Under the pieces are notes generated by a model, which had not been told where the DNA came from, did not search any database, and saw only the letters and a program-made list of their open reading frames with translations. From NCBI GenBank assembly GCA_963702155.1, contig OY969717.1, positions 1,922,001-1,986,000 on the forward strand: a stretch of 64,000 nt of DNA, read 5' to 3'. Positions within the stretch are counted from its first letter, which is position 1. Every line of letters begins with the position of its first letter. Of the stretch, positions 45,995 through 55,175 are shown piece by piece. The position numbers were made by a program, and so were the translations under genes. Source of the stretch: G963702155 sp963702155. Its GTDB lineage: Bacteria > Pseudomonadota > Alphaproteobacteria > Micavibrionales > Micavibrionaceae.

Positions 45995-47282
45995 ATGATG
46001 AAAAAACTACTCTATACATCCGCGTTGGTCTTGCTGGTTTTGGCAGCCGACATAACGCCGAAGCAGAAACACTGGACAAACAGACCGCCTTCAAAGAGCG
46101 TTGCAAAACAACCCAACTTATATGGCAGCATTAGCAGAGATTGATGCGGCGGTGGATCGTCGCTTACAGGCCTCTTTAATGCCTAATCCGAATGCAGTTT
46201 TAGAAGTTGAAAACTTCGCCGGAGAAGACGATCAGGAAGGCTTTGACGGAGCGGAGATCACAGTAGGCATTGAACAGACCATTGAGATGGGCGGTAAACG
46301 GCAAAACCGAACGGACGTTGCTGATTTCACTTACAAAATTACAAAAGAACAAGCCAATGCCAGAGCATTAAGCCTTTTGGCTGAAACGGATTATGCGTTT
46401 GTTCGCGTTGCTATCGCGCAGGAGCGTATGGGATTGGCAGATAAACGTCTCGCGTTGGCCGACAAGACCCATACGATTGTCAAAAAACGTGTTGGCGCGG
46501 CAAAATCGGCAGATATTCAGCACACCAAGGCTGACATTGAACAGGCAGCAGCAGAAGTTGAAAAACGTAAAGCCGAAAAAGAGTTGGTGACCGCGCAAAA
46601 CGATTTAGCACGTTTACTCGGTGTTATGGACGCGTCCGACCTTGATGTGGAAACTGATTTAAGCATGTTGCCGGAATTAATCGACAGAGAAGCGTTGCTG
46701 GGATCTTTGAAAAACACAGCTCAATATAAAGCACAGGAGCTGGCCAAATTACAATCGCGCTCGGCTTTAGATTTGGCACGGTCACAAGCTGTTCCCAATC
46801 CGACCTTTGGTTTGGGTGTAAGGCGTTTTAATGACAATGACAGCACCGCTTTGGTGGCGGGACTTTCTTTTCCACTCCCTGTTTTTAACCGCAATCAAGG
46901 CGGCATTCAGGAAGCCAAGGCCAATATGATTAAAACTGATGCTGAAAGTTATGCCGCCGGATTATCCCTGCGCCAATCGGCAATTCAGGCGTGGGAAAGC
47001 CTCGCCTCATCACTAGAAGAAACCAGTCGTTATCAGGATGAAATTATCCCAAGTGCGCGTAAAGCCTATTCACAAGCCGATGATGGATATGGACGCGGCG
47101 CGTTTACATTTCTCGACTTACTGGATTCACAGCGCACTTTATACGAGGTGCAGGAAGCGCGTCTGGACAGCCTGTTAAGCGTATATGAAGCCAAGGCACA
47201 AACCGATTTTTTGATGGGAACGCATAGCGATCTCATCGGCCAATTTTCTCAAGCAAAGACAAAAGGACAAAACGATGAATAA
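45995..47282 (+). pseudogene. czcC: Outer-membrane efflux channel CzcC, two frame breaks near the start
   Basis: CzcC is the outer-membrane part of the CzcCBA divalent-metal pump. The signal peptide (MMKKLLYTSALVLL) is in one frame, AEAETLDKQTAFKER in a second, and the rest, from LQNNPTYMAALAEIDAAVD on, in a third, which runs unbroken to 47282. So two indels lie near 46045 and 46095. The remaining 390 residues have the expected features (EVENFAGEDDQEGFDGAE, GLSFPLPVFNRNQGGI, FTFLDLLDSQRTL). Its stop overlaps czcB. Whether it is broken in the organism needs checking against reads. Confidence 0.85.
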
Positions 47283-48360
47283 AAAATTCTTATTGATAGC
47301 AGTGCTGGGCGCTGCAGTTTTCGCATGGCAATTAACGCCTTCAATGGTCAGTTATGCCAACGCCCAAGAACACGCAGATCACGGTCATGATGAAAGTGAT
47401 GGGGACGAACACGGTGATGACCATTCCGAAGACGGCGATAGCCATGATGAACACGGCCATGAAAGCCATGAAAAAGAAGACAGCCACGATGACCACGGTC
47501 ACGGCGGCGTATCTCATGGTGATGAACACGGTGATGAGCATGAAGAAGGCACAACCGAGATCGCACCGGATGCGGCAAAACAGGCAGGTGTTGTTATTGA
47601 AAAAATAACCTCTGCCATGATTGGCAATACGGTTGCGTTAACGGGACGGATTACAATCGATCAGAATGCCAAAGCAGATGTTCGAGCGCGTTTTCCAGGG
47701 CTGGTAAAAAGCGTAAAGGTGAATTTAGGAGAAGACGTTAAAAAAGGTCAGGTGTTGGCCGTTGTTGAAAGCAACGAAAGCCTGAACAACTACAATATCG
47801 TGGCTCCGATAAATGGCACGATTTTAAGCCGCAACACAAATCTGGGTGATGTAGCAAATGGCGAGCCTCTCTTTACGATTGCTGATTTATCCAGTGTTTG
47901 GGCAAAATTTCATATATTCCCCAAAGACGCCGATCTGGTGGCACTGGAGCAAGATGTCCGCGTTCATACGCTGGATGAAAAGAAAGAAGATAAAGCCACG
48001 ATTACGATGCTTTTCCCCACGGCAGATGCGTTAAGCCAAACTCTGGTGGCGGTTGCTCCCTTAAATAATGAAAAGAATATGTGGCGGCCCGGTATGACGG
48101 TCGAGGGTGATGTAATCGTTTCACAGAAAAAAGTGCCTTTGGCTGTGCGTGAATCTGCTTTGCAAACCATGGAAGATCAAACGGTGGTCTTTGTCCAAAG
48201 CGGTAACAGCTATGAAATGAAGCCCGTTAAAACAGGCGTTTCGGATGGGCAATATATTGAAATCATAAGCGGCCTTTCAGCAGGGCAGTCCTATGTCAGT
48301 GAAGGTAGTTTTACTATCAAAGCCGATATTTTGAAGTCCGGCGCGGCGCATGAACATTAA
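47275..48360 (+). CDS. czcB: Periplasmic adaptor CzcB with long His/Asp-rich head
   Basis: CzcB joins CzcA to CzcC. After a signal peptide ending near YANA comes a segment of about 65 residues made almost only of His, Asp, Glu, Gly and Ser, which should bind Zn, Co or Cd in the periplasm. The adaptor core follows: GRITIDQNAKADVRARFPG, NYNIVAPINGTILSRN and the beta-barrel WRPGMTVEGDVIV. It overlaps the end of czcC by 8 bases and precedes czcA by 33. Confidence 0.93.
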   Translation: MNKKFLLIAVLGAAVFAWQLTPSMVSYANAQEHADHGHDESDGDEHGDDHSEDGDSHDEHGHESHEKEDSHDDHGHGGVSHGDEHGDEHEEGTTEIAPDAAKQAGVVIEKITSAMIGNTVALTGRITIDQNAKADVRARFPGLVKSVKVNLGEDVKKGQVLAVVESNESLNNYNIVAPINGTILSRNTNLGDVANGEPLFTIADLSSVWAKFHIFPKDADLVALEQDVRVHTLDEKKEDKATITMLFPTADALSQTLVAVAPLNNEKNMWRPGMTVEGDVIVSQKKVPLAVRESALQTMEDQTVVFVQSGNSYEMKPVKTGVSDGQYIEIISGLSAGQSYVSEGSFTIKADILKSGAAHEH

Positions 48361-48393
48361 GAATATTGAAAAGAATAATTAAAGGAAAAACCC

Positions 48394-51300
48394 ATGTTAG
48401 AGAAAATTGTTGAATCCTCCATACGCCATCGCTGGCTTGTTTTAGTTGCGGTTCTGGCTGTTTGTGTTTTAGGCATTTATAATTTTAAACGGCTGTCTAT
48501 TGATGCCGTGCCAGACATTACCAATGTTCAAATCCAAATCAATACGGAAGCGGCTGGCTATACGCCTTTAGAGGTTGAACAGCGCATTACATTCCCCGTT
48601 GAAACATCCATTGCCGGTATTCCAAAGCTGGATTATACGCGCTCGATCTCGCGCTATGGTCTCTCACAAGTCACGGTGGTGTTTGAAGAAGGAACAGATA
48701 TTTATTTTGCGCGGCAGTTATTGGCCGAACGCTTATCAGGTGTCAAAAGTGAAATTCCCGAAGGCATAGAGCCGATGATGGGGCCGATTGCCACAGGTCT
48801 GGGTGAGATTTATATGTACACCGTTGAAGCCGAAGACGGCGCGGTTAAAGAAGACGGCACGGCCTATACCCCGATGGATTTACTCACATTGCAGGAATGG
48901 GTGATTGTACCACAGCTTCGCAATCTCAAAGGCGTGATCGAGATCAACACGATTGGTGGCTATGAACAACAATATCATGTGATGCCGTATCCCGAACAAT
49001 TGCTCTCCTATGATCTAACCATTGCCGATTTGATTGAAGCGTTGGAGCGTAACAACAATAATGTCGGCGCGGGATATATCGAAAAATATGGTGAACAGTA
49101 TTTAATTCGCGTGCCTGGTCAGGTGAAGGACATAGACGATATAGGACGCATTATTGTTGCCAAACGTGATGAAGTAACGATCCGCGTGGGCGATGTTGCC
49201 GATGTTGCGCTTGGCTCACCCTTGCGTACGGGCGCGGCCACGCAAAACGGTAAAGAGGTCGTCCTTGGTACAGCCATGATGCTGATGGGTGAAAACACCC
49301 AAGAGGTCGCCGAGCGTGTGGCGGCGAAACTGGAGATCGTCAATGATTCTCTGCCCGACGGTGTTCATGCGACTGCTGTCTACGACCGGACGTCTCTTGT
49401 TGAGCGTACGATTAAAACGGTTGAGAAAAATCTTGTTGAAGGCGCGATACTGGTCATTGTGATCTTGTTTTTGCTTTTGGGGAATTTAAGAGCAGCTTTG
49501 ATTACAGCGTTTGTAATTCCTGTCGCCATGCTCATGACAATAACAGGCATGGTTGAAAACAAAGTCTCCGGTAATCTCATGAGCCTTGGTGCATTGGATT
49601 TTGGTCTAATTGTTGATGGCGCGGTGATCATCATTGAAAATTGTCTCCGACGTTTTGGTATGGAGCAACACAAATTAGGCACGGTTACTGACGAAAGAAG
49701 AGCGTTTTTCTTTAGCGGCGAAAGCAACGACAGAAGTGATTCAGCCCAGCATCTTTGGAATTTTAATTATCACGATTGTGTATATTCCAATCTTCTCACT
49801 GACAGGTGTTGAAGGCAAAATGTTCCATCCGATGGCCTTTACGGTTGTTGTGGCGTTGCTGAGTGCGCTTGTTCTCTCCCTTACATTTGTTCCTGCGGCA
49901 GTTGCCACCTTCATTACGGGCAAAGTGCATGAGGAAGAAAATGCAGTTATTCGCGGTGCAAAAAAAGTCTACGAGCCATTATTAAAATGGAGCGTTGGCA
50001 ATCCGATGCCTGTCATTATTGCTGCGCTTGTTTTGGTTGCGATTAGTCTGTTTGGAGCATCTCGCATGGGCGCGGAATTTATTCCAAGTCTTGATGAGGG
50101 CGATATTGCCCTTCACGCCATGCGTATTCCCGGCACCAGTATGACTCAGTCGACTGAAATGCAACATGAGGTTGAAAAAACGGTACTGACCTTCGATGAG
50201 GTGAAAACTGTATTCAGCAAGATTGGAACGCCGGAGGTGGCGACCGATCCTATGCCGCCGAATGTGGCTGATACATTCGTGATTTTAAAGCCGCGTGAAG
50301 AGTGGCCTGATCCCTCTTTATCCAAAGCCGAATTAGTTGAACGTATGGAACAGGCTCTAGAAAAATTGCCGGGGAATAATTACGAATTTACCCAGCCGAT
50401 CCAAATGCGCTTTAACGAGTTAATCTCCGGTGTGCGAAGCGATCTGGCAGTAAAACTTTATGGCGATGATCTCGGCCAGCTTCTTAAAACCGCGCAGGAC
50501 ATTGAAACAGCGCTCAAAAAAGTTGAAGGGGCAGCCGATGTTAAAGTCGAACAAACCTCTGGCTTGCCGACGCTCAGCATCATCCCTGACCGTAAACGCC
50601 TTGATTTGTACGGTTTAAACATCGCCGATGTGCAAGATGTTGTGCAAATTGCAATGGGCGGACGTGAAGCTGGACAGATATTTGAAGGTGATAGACGTTT
50701 TGATCTGGTCGTGCGTTTGCCGGAAAAACTCCGTACAGACATTAAGGCATTGGAAATGCTGCCCATCCCTTTGCCAAATGCGGAACAGGAAGGCGCAGAC
50801 GAAACACCGGATTATGTGCCTTTGAAAGAAGTTGCTGATCTCGATATCGCTTATGGTCACGCGCAAATCAGCCGTGAAAACGGCAAACGGCGCATTTTCG
50901 TAACTGCTAACGTGCGGGGACGTGATCTGGGCAGTTTTGTTAAAGATGTGCAAACAGCCGTGCGTGAAAACGTCAATGTGCCTGCCGGATATTGGGTGGA
51001 TTATGGCGGCACGTTTGAGCAGCTTATCTCTGCAAAACAGCGTTTGATGATTGTTGTTCCAATCTCGCTCTTGCTGATTTTTGGTTTGCTATTCATGGCC
51101 TTTAATTCTGTTAGAGCCGCATTGCTGGTGTTTTCTGGCGTTCCTTTGGCTTTGACAGGCGGCATTGCGGCCTTAATGATCCGTGATATTCCGCTCTCGA
51201 TATCTGCAGGGGTTGGCTTTATCGCGCTATCCGGTGTGGCGGTATTAAACGGTGTGGTGATGCTATCCTTTATTCGTGATTTGGAGAAACAAGGAAAACC

Positions 51301-51592
51301 ATTACAAGAGGCCATTATCGAAGGGGCATTAACGCGTCTGCGGCCAGTCCTCATGACTGCTCTTGTGGCCAGCCTCGGCTTTGTACCAATGGCCTTTAAT
51401 GTTGGCGCAGGATCGGAAGTACAAAGACCGCTGGCGACCGTTGTGATCGGTGGGATTATATCCTCAACCATCCTGACATTGCTGGTGTTGCCAGCCCTGT
51501 ATAAATGGTTTCCAAGCCGGATAAGCATCCGCCGAAACAAAAAAACCTCAACCCAACCTAAACCAACCATCATAGAAGGAGAAAAACTATGA
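48394..51592 (+). pseudogene. czcA: HME-RND divalent metal pump CzcA, one frameshift
   Basis: CzcA is the proton-driven pump of CzcCBA for Zn/Co/Cd. Residues 1-430 run from 48394 and include LSIDAVPDITNVQIQINT and the relay helix GALDFGLIVDGAVIIIENCLRRFG. Near 49680 the frame shifts by one; the other frame carries RLLTKEERFSLAAKATTEV, then QPSIFGILIITIVYIPIFSLTG, on to the end at 51592. MRFNELISGVRSDLAVKLYGDD-type sequence is typical of CzcA rather than CusA. The single indel splits an otherwise full-length gene of about 1065 codons. Confidence 0.93.
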
Positions 51593-51831
51593 AAATATTA
51601 ATGCTTTTAACTGCTGCTGCACTGACTATTGGTCTTGGATCAGCCCAAGCCGGAGTAGAAGATTACACACCGGAGCAAATCAAAGAGATGCCGCGCTTTA
51701 GCAGTATTGAACAGGTGCGCTGTCCATCTGCGCGTTACCCATCGGTCAAAAAAAGATTGGAATGCAAAAAGGAAGTGCGCGTTGAAATATATGAGAAGCG
51801 TCAAGCTATAGAAAGTAAGATCAACGGGTGA
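51589..51831 (+). CDS. Small secreted protein of unknown function
   Basis: The start overlaps the czcA stop by 4 bases (ATGA). The 80 residues have a signal peptide ending AQAG and a short charged mature part with two Cys (VRCPSARYPSVKKRLECKKE). It is clearly part of the czc transcript, since it overlaps genes at both ends. I recognise no family. Confidence 0.7.
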   Translation: MKILMLLTAAALTIGLGSAQAGVEDYTPEQIKEMPRFSSIEQVRCPSARYPSVKKRLECKKEVRVEIYEKRQAIESKING

Positions 51832-52211
51832 GTTTGAAAAACATTTTCGCTAAAATCAAGCTGCAGTTATTGACGCTTTGGTATGCTATAAAGCATCCTA
51901 AAACGCCTGCTGCAGCCAAATATCTGGCAATGTTTGTTTGTGCGTATGCTTTCAGCCCGATTGATTTAATACCAGATTTTATTCCTGTTCTTGGGTATTT
52001 GGATGACCTTATATTGATACCATGTGGTGTGTATTTGGTATTCAAACTTTTGCCCGAAAATGTTTTGCTAGAGTGCCAGCAGAAAGCATTTCTGCATTTG
52101 GAGCAAAAACGAGCAAAACCTAAAAGCTACGCAGGATTAATTATTATTATAACTTTATGGTTACTTATTTTATACGGAATTTTTTACTTAACAACTCCAA
52201 CAGGAAGCTAA
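51828..52211 (+). CDS. YkvA-like DUF1232 membrane protein
   Basis: It starts with GTG 51828, overlapping the previous stop (GTGA). The DUF1232 core is clear: YAFSPIDLIPDFIPVLGYLDDLILIP, in a hydrophobic helix pair. A further C-terminal membrane helix lies at about 104-122. The family has no established role. Its place between czcA and a metal P-type ATPase, with overlaps or near overlaps on both sides, ties it to metal handling here. Confidence 0.88.
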   Translation: MSLKNIFAKIKLQLLTLWYAIKHPKTPAAAKYLAMFVCAYAFSPIDLIPDFIPVLGYLDDLILIPCGVYLVFKLLPENVLLECQQKAFLHLEQKRAKPKSYAGLIIIITLWLLILYGIFYLTTPTGS

Positions 52212-52212
52212 T

Positions 52213-54192
52213 ATGGGACAAGGACACAATCACGCAGGTATTTTCGGCAATAATACAGAGTTGATTTTCGCCGTCCTTAGCGGTGCTTCATTGACAATGG
52301 GATGGGTATTGGAAACCTTCGTGGAAATCAATAGCTGGATACCGTTATGTTTTTTTCTGGCATCTTATTTCTTTGGTGGATGGTTCACTATAGCTGAAGC
52401 AATAGAGAAAATACGAGCGGGTAAATTTGAAATCGATTTTTTAATGATTGTTGCCGCAGCGGGTGCTGCTTCACTTGGCGCTTGGGCTGAGGGGGCGTTT
52501 TTGCTGTTTCTATTTAGTATAGGACACGCTTTGGAAGGATATGCGATGGGTCGTGCAAAGCGTGCCATTGAGTCTTTATCTGAACTTGCCCCGCGAACAG
52601 CACGCATTCGGCGCGACGGTTCTGAGAAAGAAGTGCCTGTCGAAGAGTTGGTTATTGGTGATATTGTTATCATAAAGCCGGATGAGCGAGTACCCGCAGA
52701 TGGATTTGTAATTGAGGGTGAAACAAGTATCAATCAAGCACCTATCACGGGTGAAAGTATCCCAGTGGACAAAAGACCCGTGAGCAATGTTAAAATAGCC
52801 GCAGAAGAGCCTGAATCTTTGCAACCCGAGCATCGGGTGTTCGCAGGGAGCATTAATCAGTCCGGCTCTATAGAAGTACAGGTTACTAAATTGGCTTCTG
52901 AAAATACGTTAGCACGCGTTGTTAAAATGGTCAGCGAAGCGGAAACCCGTGTTTCTCCAACTCAAAAATTAACTGAAAAGTTTGAGCGATATTTTGTTCC
53001 CTCAGTCATTATTGGTGTTATTTTGCTATTGGTCGTCTCGTTTTTTCTAGATGAACCTTTCAGTGAATCCTTTTATCGTGCAATGGCTGTATTGGTTGCC
53101 GCTAGTCCCTGTGCTCTGGCAATTGCGACACCCAGTGCTGTTCTTAGCGGTATCGCGAGAGCAGCACGCGGCGGTGTGTTGGTAAAAGGCGGCGGACCAC
53201 TTGAAAGCCTTGGTAGTCTTGATGCTATCGCTTTTGATAAAACGGGCACGCTTACAGAAGGCGAGCCAAAAGTGACCGATATTCGCACTGCTGATGATGT
53301 TAGCGAAACTGAATTATTGCAGACTGCTATTGCCGTAGAAAACCTTAGTAAACATCCACTTGCTAGAGCAGTTGTGCGCGATGGGATGGCGAAATTGGAA
53401 TTAAACGAAACGGGAAGCGCGATTACATACCCAAAAGCTACTGATTTGCAAAGCATCACAGGCAGAGGTATTCAGGCAATCGTTGAAGGTGAGTTAGTCC
53501 ATGTTGGTAAAGATGATTTGTTTACAGAGGTCAGCGGTTCAGCTCTTCCAGATAGTATAAGAAAGGTTGTTGAATCTTTGGAAGAAAATGGCAGAACAAC
53601 GATGATTATCCGGCGAGGTGATCGCTTCCTCGGGGTTATTGGCTTAATGGATACACCGCGCGAGGCTGCCAAACGAACTATCGAAACTCTTCGCCAGCTT
53701 GGTATTAAGCGTATGATTATGATTTCAGGCGACAATCAAAAGGTTGCCAATGCGGTGGCGAAAGAGGTTGGGCTTGATGAGGCACGCGGCGACCTCATGC
53801 CTGCCGATAAAGTTTCTGAGATCAAAAAATTACAAAGCGAAGGCGGCGTTGCGATGGTAGGCGACGGAGTCAATGATGCGCCAGCAATGGCTTCCGCTTC
53901 GGTTGGGATCGCTATGGGTGCTGCTGGTAGTGACGTAGCACTTGAAACGGCTGACGTGGCTTTAATGGCCGATAATCTAGATCATTTGCCTTTGGCTATC
54001 GGTCTTAGCCGCTCTGCAAAAAACATTATTCGTCAAAATTTATGGGTTAGTCTTGGAATGGTTGCATTTCTAGTTCCTGCTACACTTTTTGGGCTAAATA
54101 TCGGCCCTGCAGTTGCTCTGCACGAAGGAAGTACTCTCATTGTCGTTTTCAACGCGCTTCGCCTTCTGGCATATAAGCCTAAGCAAGTTTAA
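52213..54192 (+). CDS. P1B-4 type heavy-metal ATPase (CtpD/CoaT/PfeT class)
   Basis: This pump exports divalent metal from the cytosol. The transport motif is SPC (298-300, in AASPCALAIATP), and the late membrane helix carries HEGST at about His637; SPC plus HEG(G/S) marks the P1B-4 class, linked to Co(II), Fe(II) or Ni(II), rather than the CPC pumps for Cu or Zn. TGES (179-182), Asp342 in DKTGT, SKHPLA and GDGVNDAPAM are present. The N-terminus has only a short HNH motif and no HMA domain. At 659 residues it fits the class. It is the last full gene of the czc half. Confidence 0.9.
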   Translation: MGQGHNHAGIFGNNTELIFAVLSGASLTMGWVLETFVEINSWIPLCFFLASYFFGGWFTIAEAIEKIRAGKFEIDFLMIVAAAGAASLGAWAEGAFLLFLFSIGHALEGYAMGRAKRAIESLSELAPRTARIRRDGSEKEVPVEELVIGDIVIIKPDERVPADGFVIEGETSINQAPITGESIPVDKRPVSNVKIAAEEPESLQPEHRVFAGSINQSGSIEVQVTKLASENTLARVVKMVSEAETRVSPTQKLTEKFERYFVPSVIIGVILLLVVSFFLDEPFSESFYRAMAVLVAASPCALAIATPSAVLSGIARAARGGVLVKGGGPLESLGSLDAIAFDKTGTLTEGEPKVTDIRTADDVSETELLQTAIAVENLSKHPLARAVVRDGMAKLELNETGSAITYPKATDLQSITGRGIQAIVEGELVHVGKDDLFTEVSGSALPDSIRKVVESLEENGRTTMIIRRGDRFLGVIGLMDTPREAAKRTIETLRQLGIKRMIMISGDNQKVANAVAKEVGLDEARGDLMPADKVSEIKKLQSEGGVAMVGDGVNDAPAMASASVGIAMGAAGSDVALETADVALMADNLDHLPLAIGLSRSAKNIIRQNLWVSLGMVAFLVPATLFGLNIGPAVALHEGSTLIVVFNALRLLAYKPKQV

Positions 54193-54222
54193 AACTATCA
54201 TTAGAATAAAAAAGTAATAAAT

Positions 54223-54285
54223 ATGGGACAAGCCCACAATCACGGGGATCCCTCTGAAATATGGATTTGGTTAAAACCAGCTTAA
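54223..54285 (+). other. Micro-ORF, remnant of a second metal-transporter start
   Basis: Thirty bases after the ATPase stop a new ATG gives a 20-residue frame that begins MGQAHNHGDPS, very like the ATPase start (MGQGHNHAG). The first 23 bases match the ATPase start except for a two-base difference. It could be a truncated copy of the ATPase start or the head of a lost cation diffusion facilitator, which often begins in this way. It probably makes no functional protein. Confidence 0.45.
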
Positions 54286-54425
54286 AAACTATGTTGCATA
54301 ACAAATTCGAAATTGAACATTCGACATTGGAGTTTGAGAATACAAAGTGTGAAAACCACTAAATACTATTCTCCCCTCCCATTTTCCTGAAAAACCGTTA
54401 CTATAGGTGTGCTGTGTCAAAAAGA

Positions 54426-54613
54426 GGCATGGTCGGGCAGTAGTATGCCCGCTAATACCGTCCGACAAAACGATATTTGTCGCTCTCTGGATTTATGCGG
54501 CCGGGGGGCGGCAGCGTATGTCCAGAGCCTCGGCTTAAAGGCTGTCGCGGCTGTGTATTAGCGGTCTACTAACCTCCGGCCACCATGCCCCATAAACGGC
54601 ATGGTGGTTTTTT
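54426..54613 (+). ncRNA. Highly structured RNA, possible cis-regulatory leader or small RNA
   Basis: This stretch has no protein frame but many perfect inverted repeats that nest as one fold. The closing stem is GGCATGGT (54426-54433) with ACCATGCC (54582-54589). Hairpin CGGGCA/TGCCCG lies at 54434-54451. A long-range stem pairs CCGCTAATAC (54449-54458) with GTATTAGCGG (54555-54564). Inside it are hairpins CGACAAA/TTTGTCG (54463-54482) and CTCTGGA/TCCAGAG (54485-54527, with an inner GCCG/CGGC). A rho-independent terminator uses the same ACCATGCC strand. It lies upstream of an XRE gene. It matches no RNA class that I know. Confidence 0.7.
54580..54613 (+). terminator. Rho-independent terminator sharing a strand with the RNA closing stem
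   Basis: CCACCATGCC (54580-54589) pairs perfectly with GGCATGGTGG (54598-54607) over an 8-base loop, followed by six T residues. Because 54582-54589 can also pair with 54426-54433, terminator and closing stem exclude each other. It ends 24 bases before the XRE start codon. Confidence 0.92.
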
Positions 54614-54636
54614 ATTACTATTTACGGAGACAGATC

Positions 54637-54894
54637 ATGTTCAGCAAAAAAACAAAGGGAAAACCGAGTATAATCGACCGCTACATTGGCAAACGCATAC
54701 GAATAAGACGAAGCCTAATGGGACTATCGCAAGCGGCTTTGGGTGAGCGCCTTAATATCACCTTTCAACAAATTCAAAAATACGAGAAAGGTAAAAATCG
54801 TGTGGCAGCAAGCAGGCTGTATGAGATTTCGCGGATTTTAGAGGTGCCGTTTGAGTATTTTTTCATCGATGTTGAGAAAGGCGGGTCACTATGA
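54637..54894 (+). CDS. XRE-family helix-turn-helix regulator
   Basis: I start it at ATG 54637, seven bases after GGAG. The 85 residues are one Cro/C1-type domain: GKRIRIRRSLMGLSQAALGERLNITFQQIQKYEKGKNRVAASRL-type layout, here read in pieces (IRIRRSLMGLSQ, FQQIQKYEKGKNR, LYEISRILEVPFEYFF). Such regulators are very common in alphaproteobacteria. It overlaps the following lipoprotein gene by 4 bases. The structured RNA with a terminator sits directly in front. Confidence 0.92.
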   Translation: MFSKKTKGKPSIIDRYIGKRIRIRRSLMGLSQAALGERLNITFQQIQKYEKGKNRVAASRLYEISRILEVPFEYFFIDVEKGGSL

Positions 54895-55175
54895 GGGTTG
54901 CAATCGTATGTATTTTATTGTTGGTCGGTTGCAGCAATTATTCGGATTTTGAGAAAACCGTTTTTGATCGCGCGCTATCCGATCCCATAGCGGCAGAAGC
55001 CTATTTTTTAGAGAAAATAGAAAACGATGCCACCGTAGATGAGCAAGCGATTTATTTATACGGTATGGGATTAGCGCATGAGAAATTAGGGAATGATATG
55101 GAGGCGCGCAATAATTACTTAAGCGCAGAGGCATTAGGATACGAAGAGGCTCGCCGCCACATCATCGGCAATTAA
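54891..55175 (+). CDS. Small lipoprotein with TPR/Sel1-like helices
   Basis: The start overlaps the XRE stop (ATGA), so the two are translated together. A lipobox (LLLVGCS) follows an N-terminal hydrophobic stretch. The remaining 75 residues are helical, with repeats of the type YLYGMGLAHEKLGN and ARNNYLSAEALGYEEARR, similar to one or two tetratricopeptide or Sel1 units. Its 3' end overlaps the convergent prophage esterase by 42 bases, which may mark the prophage edge. Function unknown. Confidence 0.75.
   Translation: MRVAIVCILLLVGCSNYSDFEKTVFDRALSDPIAAEAYFLEKIENDATVDEQAIYLYGMGLAHEKLGNDMEARNNYLSAEALGYEEARRHIIGN

Larger units (their letters stand above)
30938..54285 (+). other. Heavy-metal resistance island (Cu/Ag module plus Zn/Co/Cd-type module)
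   Basis: All genes here lie on the plus strand and almost all concern metal handling, in two blocks each headed by a small secreted Cys/His protein (30938 and 45531). Many neighbours overlap or lie within 10 bases, so few promoters serve the region. No MerR, ArsR, CusRS or CopRS-type regulator and no mobility gene is in view. The flanks are core genes on the left and the structured RNA and prophage on the right, which suggests acquisition as a unit. Confidence 0.75.

Noticed and set aside
54223..54285. Micro-ORF as a genuine small protein
   Set aside because: It is only 20 codons, lacks a clear ribosome site and mirrors the start of the upstream ATPase, so a remnant is more likely.
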